A DNA stretch of 12,637 nt from Yinghuangia elevatio (GCF_040649515.1 NZ_JBEZFP010000203.1:1-12637), one strand, 5' to 3'; shown: positions 1 through 7,119, counted from the first letter of the stretch. Notes: generated by a model from the letters alone, not told the origin. Made by a program: numbers and translations.

Positions 1-68
1 CGCCCGTCGAGTACGAAGCCAACTACTACCAGACAACCGCGAAACCCCACGTCACAGCAACCATCTGA
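1..68 (+). CDS. IS3-family transposase (integrase subunit), C-terminal fragment
   Basis: Reading from base 3, the frame gives PVEYEANYYQ followed by eleven residues and a TGA at 66-68. The Pro-Val-Glu-Tyr-Glu...Tyr-Tyr ending is typical of the extreme C-terminus of the rve/DDE integrase (OrfB) of IS3-family elements, just after the last catalytic helix. Only this tail is visible because the gene is cut by the window edge. Whether the transposase is intact or functional cannot be judged. It points toward the RNA-repair operon on the same strand, so read-through from the IS could reach that operon. Confidence 0.7.
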   Translation, partial: PVEYEANYYQTTAKPHVTATI

Positions 69-95
69 GATCTCCATCAAACCCGGGGCGGTTCA
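1..95 (+). mobile_element. Right end of an IS3-family insertion sequence
   Basis: The segment holds the last 21 codons of an IS3-type transposase. A terminal repeat follows at 71-95 and ends in CGGGGCGGTTCA. Read inward from the end this is TGAACCGCCCCGGG, which matches the TGAACCGCCCC-type termini I know from actinobacterial IS3 elements. The element runs off the left window edge, so its left end and completeness are unknown. A short target duplication would begin at 96 (cct...), but the partner copy is outside the window. The assignment rests on the C-terminal peptide together with the terminus. Confidence 0.75.
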
Positions 96-200
96 CCTCC
101 TACAGTGGCCGGGATGTGGCGGCGCGGACGTCGTCACGAAGGCACGTGGCAAGCAGCAGCGTGGCGACGCGCGGCGCAGCACAACCACGCGCGGCGTAAT

Positions 201-237
201 GCGGCGCGGTGTGGCGCGGTGTAGCGCAGCACCGCGC
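201..237 (+). repeat. GC-rich 10-bp imperfect repeats with a hairpin in the operon leader
   Basis: The 207-bp stretch between the IS end and the ligase start (96-302) has no convincing gene. It is dominated by variations on gcggcgcggt. Three consecutive 10-bp units (201-210, 211-220, 221-230) differ by few bases. An 8-bp perfect stem (gcgcggtg 214-221 with caccgcgc 230-237, 8-nt loop) lies over the last unit. The hairpin could be an attenuator, a protein site or a by-product of the repeats. I see no clear -10/-35 pair here. Confidence 0.5.
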
Positions 238-302
238 AAAGCGACGCCGCGCAATGCGGTGCGATGGCGCGCGGGCACGGAGTGCGGGGCAGGGAGCCGG
301 TC

Positions 303-2138
303 ATGCGGGTGCACTATCCACGCACGGCGCATCTTCCGTGGTCGCCCGGTGCGTCGGCGGACGACGTCCGGACCGGGGACGCCAGCGGGCTCGTCGGTCG
401 CGAAGTGGTCGTCACCGAGAAACTCGACGGCGAGAACACGACGCTCTACGCCGACGGGATGCACGCACGCTCGCTGGACTCCGGACACCACCCGTCGCGC
501 GCGTGGATCAAGGGCCTGCAAGGCCGCGTCGGCCCCGGCATACCGGACGGCTGGCGGGTCTGCGGGGAGAATCTGTACGCGCGCCACTCCATCGCCTACG
601 ACGACCTCGACAGCTGGTTCTACGGGTTCTCGGTCTGGGCCGGCGACGAATGCCTGGGCTGGGACCGCACCGTACGCTTCCTCGCCCGCCTGGGTGTTCC
701 GGCCCCACGTGTGCTCTGGCGCGGCATCTACGACGAACGGGCCTTGCGCGCCCTGCGGTTGGACCTGACCCGGCAGGAGGGGTACGTCGTCCGGACCGTG
801 GCCGGCTTCCCCCGCGCGGAGTTCGGCGTACGGGTGGCGAAGTGGGTGCGGCCGCGGCACGTGCAGACGGACACACACTGGATGCACGCGGCCGTCGTGG
901 AGAACGGCCTAGGCCCCACGACCGCGCTGTGGAACGTACGTTCCGGCGCGCCCGCCGACATCCCCGCGCTGCTCGCCGCGATCGGGATGCCTCCCGACAC
1001 CCCCTACCCCGCGAAGGCGGGGCCGCCGCCCGCCGACATCGCGGACGTCGTCGCGGACGCCGCCGCCCGGCTCGACGTCCTGGGCCGGACCGGCAACGCG
1101 CGCCTGGCGGGTGTGCTCGCCGCGCTGCTGCACGACGCCGGGCGGAGCCGACTGGCGGCCCGCCTGTCGGGTCCGCTGGGCATGCCGCTCGCCCGCCGGG
1201 TCGCCGATCTCGTCGGCCTGCATATGGCGCCGCACCGGCCCTATCCGGACGACGAACGCCGGGCCGGGCTCGTACGGCTGTCGCAGGCCGCCGACCTCGG
1301 CATCCTGCACGCGGTCTCACACGCCGTGCTGGCCGGACGCCACGACCCGGAGGCGGCGGAAGCCCGCGAACAGGCCGACTGGTCCGCGCTGTACGCCGAC
1401 GACGCCGGGCTGACGGGAGAGGCGCCGTTGGACGGGCTGCGCACCGGCTTGCGTGCCGCGCTGGCCGCAGGAGACGGGCTGCCGCAGGACGCGGTCGCCG
1501 ACCGCTGCTGGGCGGAGGCCCGCGAGCTGTACGCGAAGGGCCGCATCACCACCCCGGAGGAGGCCGTCGCGGCGACCTGGCGGTGGCGTACCGGCGCGTT
1601 CCCTCGCCTGGTCCACATGGTCGGCCCGTCGGGCAGCGGCAAGAGCACCTTCGCCGACGCCCACGCCGCGAGCCTGAAGGCCGCGGGGCAGGATGTCTCC
1701 CTGATCTCGCTCGACGACTTGCGCGAGTCGCGGGGTGGGCGTTCCAACCAGCGCGACAACAGCGACATCCTCCGCATCGGCCTCGATCGTCTCGACGAGG
1801 CACTTGCGGGCGGCGGCACGGTGGTGTGGGACGCGACCTCCCTCAATGGGCAACAGCGTTCCCTCGTCAGGGGAATCGCCGAGCGCCGGGACGCACTGAC
1901 CACACATGCGGTCGTGTTGGTCGAGGAGGCAGAACTCGTACGCCGCAACGCCCGCCGCGAGCATCCCGTCCCGCCGGAGGTGCTGTACGGGCAACTGCAC
2001 CGGTTCGTACCGCCCTATCCCGGCCAGGCGCACCGCACGTGGTACATCGACGCGGACGGCGTGCTCGGTGACGTCCAGGGCTCCGCCGTCCCCGGTCCCG
2101 CGGACGGCATTCTCGGCGGCGCGGCGCGGGAGGCGTGA
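303..2138 (+). CDS. RNA ligase - HD-like - polynucleotide kinase fusion (RNA repair)
   Basis: A 611-residue three-part RNA repair enzyme. Residues about 1-195 are an ATP-dependent RNA ligase (nucleotidyltransferase fold). Motif I is EKLDGEN with the adenylated lysine K40; motif III is GENLYARHSI at 88-97; FYGFSVW is at 106-112; motif IV is EGYVVR at 159-164; motif V is VAKWVR with K180. Residues about 245-345 look like an HD-type helical domain (LLHDAGR, H277-D278, later H307, H311, D331). Where a first metal-binding His would be expected there is N265, so activity is uncertain. Residues about 438-600 are a P-loop kinase of the polynucleotide/zeta-like group: GPSGSGKST with K447, SLDD at 469-472, WDATSLN with D510, and an arginine-rich lid (RRNARR). 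Expected roles are 5'-OH phosphorylation and RNA strand joining in the cytoplasm. ATG 303 is preferred because AGGGAG sits 6 nt upstream; an in-frame ATG at 264 lacks such a site. The stop overlaps the next gene's start (TGATG), implying translational coupling. Confidence 0.88.
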   Translation: MRVHYPRTAHLPWSPGASADDVRTGDASGLVGREVVVTEKLDGENTTLYADGMHARSLDSGHHPSRAWIKGLQGRVGPGIPDGWRVCGENLYARHSIAYDDLDSWFYGFSVWAGDECLGWDRTVRFLARLGVPAPRVLWRGIYDERALRALRLDLTRQEGYVVRTVAGFPRAEFGVRVAKWVRPRHVQTDTHWMHAAVVENGLGPTTALWNVRSGAPADIPALLAAIGMPPDTPYPAKAGPPPADIADVVADAAARLDVLGRTGNARLAGVLAALLHDAGRSRLAARLSGPLGMPLARRVADLVGLHMAPHRPYPDDERRAGLVRLSQAADLGILHAVSHAVLAGRHDPEAAEAREQADWSALYADDAGLTGEAPLDGLRTGLRAALAAGDGLPQDAVADRCWAEARELYAKGRITTPEEAVAATWRWRTGAFPRLVHMVGPSGSGKSTFADAHAASLKAAGQDVSLISLDDLRESRGGRSNQRDNSDILRIGLDRLDEALAGGGTVVWDATSLNGQQRSLVRGIAERRDALTTHAVVLVEEAELVRRNARREHPVPPEVLYGQLHRFVPPYPGQAHRTWYIDADGVLGDVQGSAVPGPADGILGGAAREA

Positions 2139-5100
2139 TGCAGACGAGCGAGCAGGTCTACCACCGGGTCCGCTGGGACCAGCGGTTCGACCCGGCCCGC
2201 TTCGTCCTGGGTGTCAATCGCAGGGGCGCGCCACCCAAGCGCATTCCGCTGCCCGACTTCGTACCGGGCGGTGAAATCCCCTGGCACCGCGTCATGTTCA
2301 TCGAGGCCGACGGCGAAGTGGTGTGGGACCGCGCCGCGGGCGTGGACCGGCTCGACAAGTCGGAGGCCGGACGAGTGCGTGAACGGCGCCTGCTGCGCGC
2401 GCCGTTCTTCGCCGCGCTGACCCCGCACGTGTGGGATCCGGCGCAGGGGTGGGTTCCGGCGCAGGGGTGGGTCCCGGCGCAAGGGCGGATCCCGAGCGGC
2501 GAACCGACCGCCGGCGCAGGCGCGCCCGATCTCGCCGACGGCGCCGTCTCTACCATCCGCGTCCTCACCTGGAACACCCTGTGGGACCGATACGACAGCG
2601 ACCGCATCGCCACCGCCCTGCGACGCCCCCTGCTCATCGACGACTTGGAAGGCTGCGGCGCCGACGTCATCGCCCTCCAGGAGGTCGAACCGGCGCTGCT
2701 GCGCATGCTGGCCGCCACGGACTGGGTGCGCGCGAACTACACGCTGCACCTCGACCCGGCGGGTGACGACGTCGACGACAGCGGCCTGTTGGTGCTCTCA
2801 CGCCTTGCCGTACGCGAGTCCGCGCAGCACATGCTCGGGCCGCACAAGGCCGTGGCGGCGGTGGTGGTCGAGACGGCGGCCGGTCCGCTCGTCGTCGCGT
2901 CGACCCACCTCACGAGCGACCACACCGAGAACGGGGCGGCCCGACGCCTCGACGAACTGGCCCGCATCGCCGGTGGATTCGCCGGCGTCGACGCCGATCT
3001 CGTGCTGGTCGGCGACTTCAACGACGGTGGTGACACGCCCGCGGTCGCACTCGGAATGCGCGACGCGTGGGTGGAAGTCAACGGGTCGGACGACAACAGG
3101 CCCACCTTCGACCCGAAGACGAATCCGCTCGCCGCGGTGTCGTCGCTCAGCGGCCGCGTCTCACGTCTCGACCGCGTGCTGACCCGGGGCGAGGGCACAA
3201 AGGCGGTCGAGGCCGTGCTGCGCGGCGACGTACCGACAGCCGAAGGTCTTTACATTTCCGACCACTTCGGTGTCGAGGTGGTGCTCGGCTTCGGCGGACA
3301 CGACGACGCGGGCGAGGTCCTGGACGTGGCGCCGACGGCACGCACCGCCCTCGCGTGGATCCCTCCGGCCGAACTGTGGCCGCGGATCCAGGAGGTCCGC
3401 CGGGCCCACGACCCGCAGATCGACCGCTGGCCGCCGCACGTGAACGTGCTGTTCGGCTTCGTGCCCGAATCCGACTTCGTGCGTGCGGCCCCGCTGCTGG
3501 CCGAAGCAGTCCGCGAGTGCGCCCCGTTCGCGGTGCGCCTGGACGGGGTGCACACCTTCGGGCATCGCGACGAAGCGACCGTGTGGCTCGATCCGGCCCC
3601 CGAGGACCCGGCGCCGTGGACCGCGCTGCGCGCCGCGCTGGTACGCCGGTTCCCGCGCTGCCGGGGCCGCGCCGAGGGCTACACCCCGCATCTGACGCTC
3701 GGACGCGCGACCGACCCGCAGCGCGTCGCCGCGGAATGCGCCGCCCGGCTGGACGCGATGCCGACCCATGTCGGCGAACTCGTCCTGCTGTCCCGGCGCG
3801 GCGACGAACCGATGCGGCCACGCGCGACGTTGGCGCTGGGCAGCGGCGAGCTGCGCTGGTTGCCGGAGGAGGCGCCTTCGCGTGCGAAGGAGTGGCTTGA
3901 CGGACGGAAGGCTCTGCCCGGCCCTGAGGCTCTGCCGGGCTCTCAGGGTCTGCCGGGCTCTGAGGGTCTGCCGGGCTCTGAGGGTCTGCCCCGCCCTGAG
4001 GGTCTGCCGGGCTCGAAGGCCCCGGACGAACTGAACCACCTCACGGACCTGCGGAACCTTGCGAATCCGACCCGTGACGCCCATGCCCGCGCCGTCGCGG
4101 AGCTCGTGGCGTCGCGGCTCGCCGGGACCGCTCCGGGGTCGGTGGTCCACGTCGCCGGGTCCCGGCGCATGGGCGGATGTCTCGGCGGTGCCGACCTCGA
4201 CCTGATCGCCGCCGTCCCGGGCGGGCCCGCCGACGGCGCGGCGGAGTCGGCGGTCGACCACGACGAGTCGGTGGCGCGCGTACGCGAGGAAGTGGCCGCG
4301 CTCCCAGGCGTGTCGCGCGTACGACGGGTGACGGGAGCACGGGTTCCGGGCCTGCGGTTCACGGTGGACGTCGCGGCAGTCACGTCGATCGCATCAGGCG
4401 CGTCACGCGCATCAGGCGTCAGCCGTGCGGTAGACCGTGACGTCCCCACCGGCACCGGTCGTGAGGCCCGCCTCGACGTCGATCTGGTGATCGTCCCCAC
4501 CGGAATCGTCCCGCCGTCCGAAGCCCTGGTCAGGCGTGCGGAGTTGGGTGAGCCGGCGGCGCTCGCGCTGAGCGCCGTGAGCGATGCCGACGCCGTTCTG
4601 AGCGCGGTCGGTCCGCATCAGGCCGCCTTCGTCCGTCTGGTCCGCCCGGTGAAGGCATGGGCAAAGGCGCGCGGTCTCGACGCGGCTCCCTTCGGCGGAC
4701 TGCCCGGCCTCGCCTGGTCCGTCCTTGCCGCGCGTACCGTGCTCGACGTCGCGCGAATTGCCCCCGGGGACTTGGCGCCGTCGACCGATGCGAGCGCGCT
4801 GCTGCGGCACTTCTTCGCCTCCTGGGCAGCGTGGGACTGGCGCGAGCCGATCACCCTCGGCGCGCCGTCGGCTCCCTCCGCCGACCAGCGAGTACCCGCA
4901 ACACCCGGCTCCCCGCTGACGGTTCTCACCCCCACCGACCCGGTACGCAACTGCGCCGAGCAGGTGACCGCCGCGGGCCGCGACCTTCTGAGCCAAGAGC
5001 TCTACCTGGCCTGGGAACTCCTGGAGACGGCCGCCGACCCCGAGGTCGGACCCCGAACCGGAACCGCGACCGCCCCCTGGGCCGAACTGTTCGCCCCTCC

Positions 5101-5440
5101 CCCGCTGCACCGGCGCCACGCCGCATGGGCGGTGGTGTCCGTACGCGCCGACAAGCCCGACGGGCCCGACGCGATCGACGCGTTCGACCAACTCATGGGC
5201 CGGGTACGCGGACGTCTGCGCGCCCTCCTCACCGCCTTGGCCGACGCGGGGGCGACCGACGCACACGCCTGGCCGCGCCCCTTCGACACCGGCTCCGCAC
5301 ACGCGCACCTCGCCATCGGCCTCGGCGCCGTGCCCCCGCCCGTCCACGACTTGGCCGCCGCCGCAAAGGGCTGGACGCGCGGCCTGCCCGGCGTCGAGGT
5401 CGTGTTCGCCCCCAACGGGGGCGTCCCGACGCTTCCCTGA
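2138..5440 (+). CDS. MJ1316 - EEP - 2H phosphoesterase - eukaryotic-type poly(A) polymerase fusion
   Basis: An 1100-residue RNA-end processing protein. Residues about 7-75 match the MJ1316/DUF504 domain, proposed to bind RNA cyclic-phosphate ends. Residues about 140-385 are an endonuclease/exonuclease/phosphatase domain: N146 (TWN), E182 (LQEVE), H257 (STH), GDFND 292-296, and D375-H376 (SDH). Residues about 395-580 are a 2H/LigT-like domain with H434-V-N436 and H518-L-T520. Residues about 640-1065 are a poly(A) polymerase of eukaryotic design: GS at 674-675, carboxylates D686 and D688 (DLD), a third at D780 or D782 (DVDLV), the central-domain signature VKAWAKARG...FGGLPGLAWSVL around 838-860, an LTPTDPVRNC segment near 930, and an RNA-binding-like region from W981. 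Linkers carry 18-bp in-frame repeats. ATG 2138 is chosen over GTG 2135 because GGAGG (2129-2133) lies 4 nt upstream. It overlaps the ligase gene stop. Inferred role: heal 3' ends, including removal of cyclic phosphate and addition of nucleotides, before ligation. Confidence 0.88.
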   Translation: MQTSEQVYHRVRWDQRFDPARFVLGVNRRGAPPKRIPLPDFVPGGEIPWHRVMFIEADGEVVWDRAAGVDRLDKSEAGRVRERRLLRAPFFAALTPHVWDPAQGWVPAQGWVPAQGRIPSGEPTAGAGAPDLADGAVSTIRVLTWNTLWDRYDSDRIATALRRPLLIDDLEGCGADVIALQEVEPALLRMLAATDWVRANYTLHLDPAGDDVDDSGLLVLSRLAVRESAQHMLGPHKAVAAVVVETAAGPLVVASTHLTSDHTENGAARRLDELARIAGGFAGVDADLVLVGDFNDGGDTPAVALGMRDAWVEVNGSDDNRPTFDPKTNPLAAVSSLSGRVSRLDRVLTRGEGTKAVEAVLRGDVPTAEGLYISDHFGVEVVLGFGGHDDAGEVLDVAPTARTALAWIPPAELWPRIQEVRRAHDPQIDRWPPHVNVLFGFVPESDFVRAAPLLAEAVRECAPFAVRLDGVHTFGHRDEATVWLDPAPEDPAPWTALRAALVRRFPRCRGRAEGYTPHLTLGRATDPQRVAAECAARLDAMPTHVGELVLLSRRGDEPMRPRATLALGSGELRWLPEEAPSRAKEWLDGRKALPGPEALPGSQGLPGSEGLPGSEGLPRPEGLPGSKAPDELNHLTDLRNLANPTRDAHARAVAELVASRLAGTAPGSVVHVAGSRRMGGCLGGADLDLIAAVPGGPADGAAESAVDHDESVARVREEVAALPGVSRVRRVTGARVPGLRFTVDVAAVTSIASGASRASGVSRAVDRDVPTGTGREARLDVDLVIVPTGIVPPSEALVRRAELGEPAALALSAVSDADAVLSAVGPHQAAFVRLVRPVKAWAKARGLDAAPFGGLPGLAWSVLAARTVLDVARIAPGDLAPSTDASALLRHFFASWAAWDWREPITLGAPSAPSADQRVPATPGSPLTVLTPTDPVRNCAEQVTAAGRDLLSQELYLAWELLETAADPEVGPRTGTATAPWAELFAPPPLHRRHAAWAVVSVRADKPDGPDAIDAFDQLMGRVRGRLRALLTALADAGATDAHAWPRPFDTGSAHAHLAIGLGAVPPPVHDLAAAAKGWTRGLPGVEVVFAPNGGVPTLP
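2432..2485 (+). repeat. Three 18-bp in-frame tandem repeats (W-x-PAQG)
   Basis: Three near-identical 18-bp units encode WDPAQG, WVPAQG and WVPAQG (protein residues 99-116), and a decayed fourth (RIPSGE) follows. They sit in the linker between the MJ1316 and EEP domains. Unit length keeps the reading frame, so copy number can change without breaking the gene. The tract probably forms a flexible or extended spacer. Confidence 0.85.
3914..4021 (+). repeat. Six 18-bp in-frame tandem repeats (LPGSEG-type)
   Basis: Six consecutive 18-bp units encode LPGPEA, LPGSQG, LPGSEG, LPGSEG, LPRPEG and LPGSKA (protein residues 593-628). The DNA core is ctgccgggctctgagggt. The tract joins the 2H phosphoesterase to the poly(A) polymerase. 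It is rich in Pro, Gly and acidic residues, as expected for a disordered linker. Two units at 3950-3985 give the same peptide, suggesting recent slippage. Confidence 0.88.
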
Positions 5441-5475
5441 CGGGCCGACAGCCGGGCACAGGCACCGCAGCCGCG

Positions 5476-6315
5476 TTACGCGAAGTCGGCCACGTGATTG
5501 GCGGCCCATTCGACATAGCCGCGCGGCGCACGCCCCGTGATGCGTTCCACCGCCGGGGTCACTTCGACCTCCTTGCCGATGGTGGCCTCCATGAGGTCGA
5601 ACAGCGCCCCGACGAACTCCGGGTCCATGAACCGCGCCATTTGCTCACGCACCGGTCCCGCCTCCAACTCCTCGAACACCAAAGCCCGTCCGAGCACCTG
5701 GCCGAGCACCCGCACCTGCTCCGCCTGCGTGAGCCGCTGCGGCCCGGTCAGCAAGTACGTCCGCCCGCCGTGCCCCTCCTCCAGCAGTACGCGCACCGCC
5801 ACGTCCGCGACGTCCCGCTCGTGCACCGGCGCGCTCACCGCCGCCGCGTACGGAGCCCGCACGACGTCGCCGTCCGCCAACTGACCGGCAAACGAGAGCG
5901 AGTTGACGGCCGGGAACATCAGCCGCAGAAAGGTGTGCGGGATGCCGGTCGCCACCACCGCCCGTTCGACGCCGGCGTGGTAGGCCGCGATCACGTCCGG
6001 CTGGGGCGCGGCTCCGTCCACGACCGCTCCCGAGGACACGAAGACGATTCGCCGCACACCTGCCGCGCTCGCGGCGCCCAGCAGCGCTGCCGGGTCGGCG
6101 CCGTACGGCAGCACCATCAGCACAGCCGTCACCCCCGCCAGCGCCGGGGCCAACGTCTCCGCGTCCGCCAGGTCGCCGCGTACCACCTCCACCCCGGCCG
6201 GGAGCGCGGCCTTCTCCGGCGTACGGCTCAGCGCCCGCACCGGCTCGCCGACCGCCGCCAGCGCTTCGACGGTCTCGCGCCCGAAATGCCCTGTAGCACC
6301 TACGACCAGGATCAT
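5476..6315 (-). CDS. NmrA-like / NAD(P)H-binding atypical SDR oxidoreductase
   Basis: A 279-residue protein with a Rossmann NAD(P)-binding N-terminus: MILVVGATGHFG contains the GxxGxxG motif (G6, G9, G12), and the first strand-helix-strand ends at VRALSR (basic residues suit NADP). Further landmarks are GDLAD (around 50), VSSGAV (around 100), and a C-terminal half resembling the substrate lobe of NmrA/azoreductase-like proteins (HTFLRL...). Such proteins are redox sensors or quinone/azo reductases; the substrate cannot be told. ATG at 6315 is chosen because GGAGG lies 4 nt upstream on this strand and the Rossmann motif starts there; a longer frame reaching 6474 has no family support. The stop is 35 nt from the oppositely oriented poly(A) polymerase gene, with no obvious terminator in the gap. 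It is transcribed divergently from the Rieske gene. Confidence 0.88.
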   Translation of the reverse strand: MILVVGATGHFGRETVEALAAVGEPVRALSRTPEKAALPAGVEVVRGDLADAETLAPALAGVTAVLMVLPYGADPAALLGAASAAGVRRIVFVSSGAVVDGAAPQPDVIAAYHAGVERAVVATGIPHTFLRLMFPAVNSLSFAGQLADGDVVRAPYAAAVSAPVHERDVADVAVRVLLEEGHGGRTYLLTGPQRLTQAEQVRVLGQVLGRALVFEELEAGPVREQMARFMDPEFVGALFDLMEATIGKEVEVTPAVERITGRAPRGYVEWAANHVADFA

Positions 6316-6597
6316 CGTGCCTCCACCCATCTCCGGTGTGCTCGCTGTCGGCTGCCCGGCGGTCGCCGGGCCCCACCCCCGCGGCCTCGGAAACAACGCT
6401 ACGCGCCTTATAGGAAAGGTTCGTTCCTCAATACGGAGACGGTTCGGTCGCCCGCGGTGGCTCCCAGTGGCCACGCGGGCAACTCACTCATCCAGCCGTC
6501 ACCCGCGTTGAACCCCCCGGTCGTTCTCGTACGTGTGGAAGGCATGCGCAACCACCGGCCGGCGTGGTGCGCGCCCTACGAGCCCCATGGGGGAACT
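6316..6597. other. Divergent intergenic region with promoter-like and hairpin sequences
   Basis: The 282 bp between the NmrA-like gene and the Rieske gene contain no convincing gene. The region must hold the promoters of both. It has a locally AT-rich patch (6408-6432) containing an inverted repeat listed separately. A GC-rich imperfect hairpin follows at 6451-6479: cccgc pairs with gcggg, one G bulges, and gtggc pairs with gccac over an 8-nt loop. The hairpin lies in the 5' untranslated side of the Rieske gene. Confidence 0.5.
6412..6428 (-). promoter_or_regulatory. Candidate operator for the NmrA-like gene
   Basis: AGGAA at 6412-6416 and TTCCT at 6424-6428 form an inverted repeat with a 7-bp spacer in an otherwise rare AT-rich patch. 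It overlaps a TATAAG-like hexamer on the minus strand about 95 bp upstream of the start codon. This is a reasonable place for a repressor of the HxlR/MarR/TetR type, which often control such oxidoreductases. The half-sites are short, so the call is weak. Confidence 0.3.
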
Positions 6598-7119
6598 GTG
6601 GACGCATTGAACTCGGCAGTCGCGCGGCGGAAGATTCTCGCGGTCTCGGCCGCGGCGGTCGGCGGCGCGGCGCTGGTCGCCTGCGGCAGCGACGACGACA
6701 AGAGCGACGCGACGGACACTCCCGGCGGGACCGACGCCCAGACCGGCCAAGGCGGTCAGACCGGTCAGACCGGCGACGGCTCGCAGCCGTCCGGCTCCGG
6801 CTCGCAAAGCGCGACCGGCGGTGGCGCGGGCGGCACCGCCCTGGCCAAGACCTCGGACATCCCGGTAGGCGGCGGCAAGATCTTCGACCAGCAGAAGGTC
6901 GTGGTCACACAGCCTTCGGCGGGCACGTTCAAGGCGTTCAGCTCGACCTGTACGCACCAGGGCTGCACGGTCAGCTCGATCTCCAACGGCACCATCAACT
7001 GCGCGTGCCACGGCAGCAAGTTCTCCGCGACCGACGGCTCCGTGGAGTCGGGCCCCGCGACCAAGCCGCTCCCGGCGAAGCAAATCGCCACGTCCGGGGA
7101 CCAGATCACCCTGCAGTAG
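6598..7119 (+). CDS. Rieske [2Fe-2S] lipoprotein
   Basis: A 173-residue exported Rieske protein. The N-terminus has ARRKILAV (a Tat-like twin arginine, R10-R11), a hydrophobic stretch, and a lipobox LVAC with C29 as the lipidated residue. Residues 30-80 are a Gly/Ser/Gln/Asp-rich spacer with repeated GQTG. The Rieske fold follows: CTHQGC supplies C118 and H120, CACH supplies C135 and H138 as cluster ligands, and C123 and C137 are placed for the usual disulfide. It probably carries electrons at the outer face of the membrane; the partner is unknown and no quinol oxidase or oxygenase is adjacent. GTG 6598 with GGGGGA 3 nt upstream gives a sensible signal peptide. An in-frame ATG at 6544 would add 18 residues and has GGAAGG only 1 nt away. 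It converges with the nuclease gene, 31 nt between stops. Confidence 0.88.
   Translation: MDALNSAVARRKILAVSAAAVGGAALVACGSDDDKSDATDTPGGTDAQTGQGGQTGQTGDGSQPSGSGSQSATGGGAGGTALAKTSDIPVGGGKIFDQQKVVVTQPSAGTFKAFSSTCTHQGCTVSSISNGTINCACHGSKFSATDGSVESGPATKPLPAKQIATSGDQITLQ

Noticed and set aside
209..2071. Long alternative plus-strand frame over the ligase gene
   Set aside because: Arg/Pro/Gly-rich nonsense composition, while the overlapping frame has ligase and kinase motifs.
303..5440. Classical toxin-antitoxin or restriction operon
   Set aside because: All recognised domains act on RNA ends or seal them, and no toxin-like or modification domain is seen in either gene.
4657..7119. Plus-strand open frame of 820 codons ending in the Rieske protein
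   Set aside because: Only the last 174 codons are real. The upstream part reads out of frame through the poly(A) polymerase gene and antisense to the NmrA-like gene.
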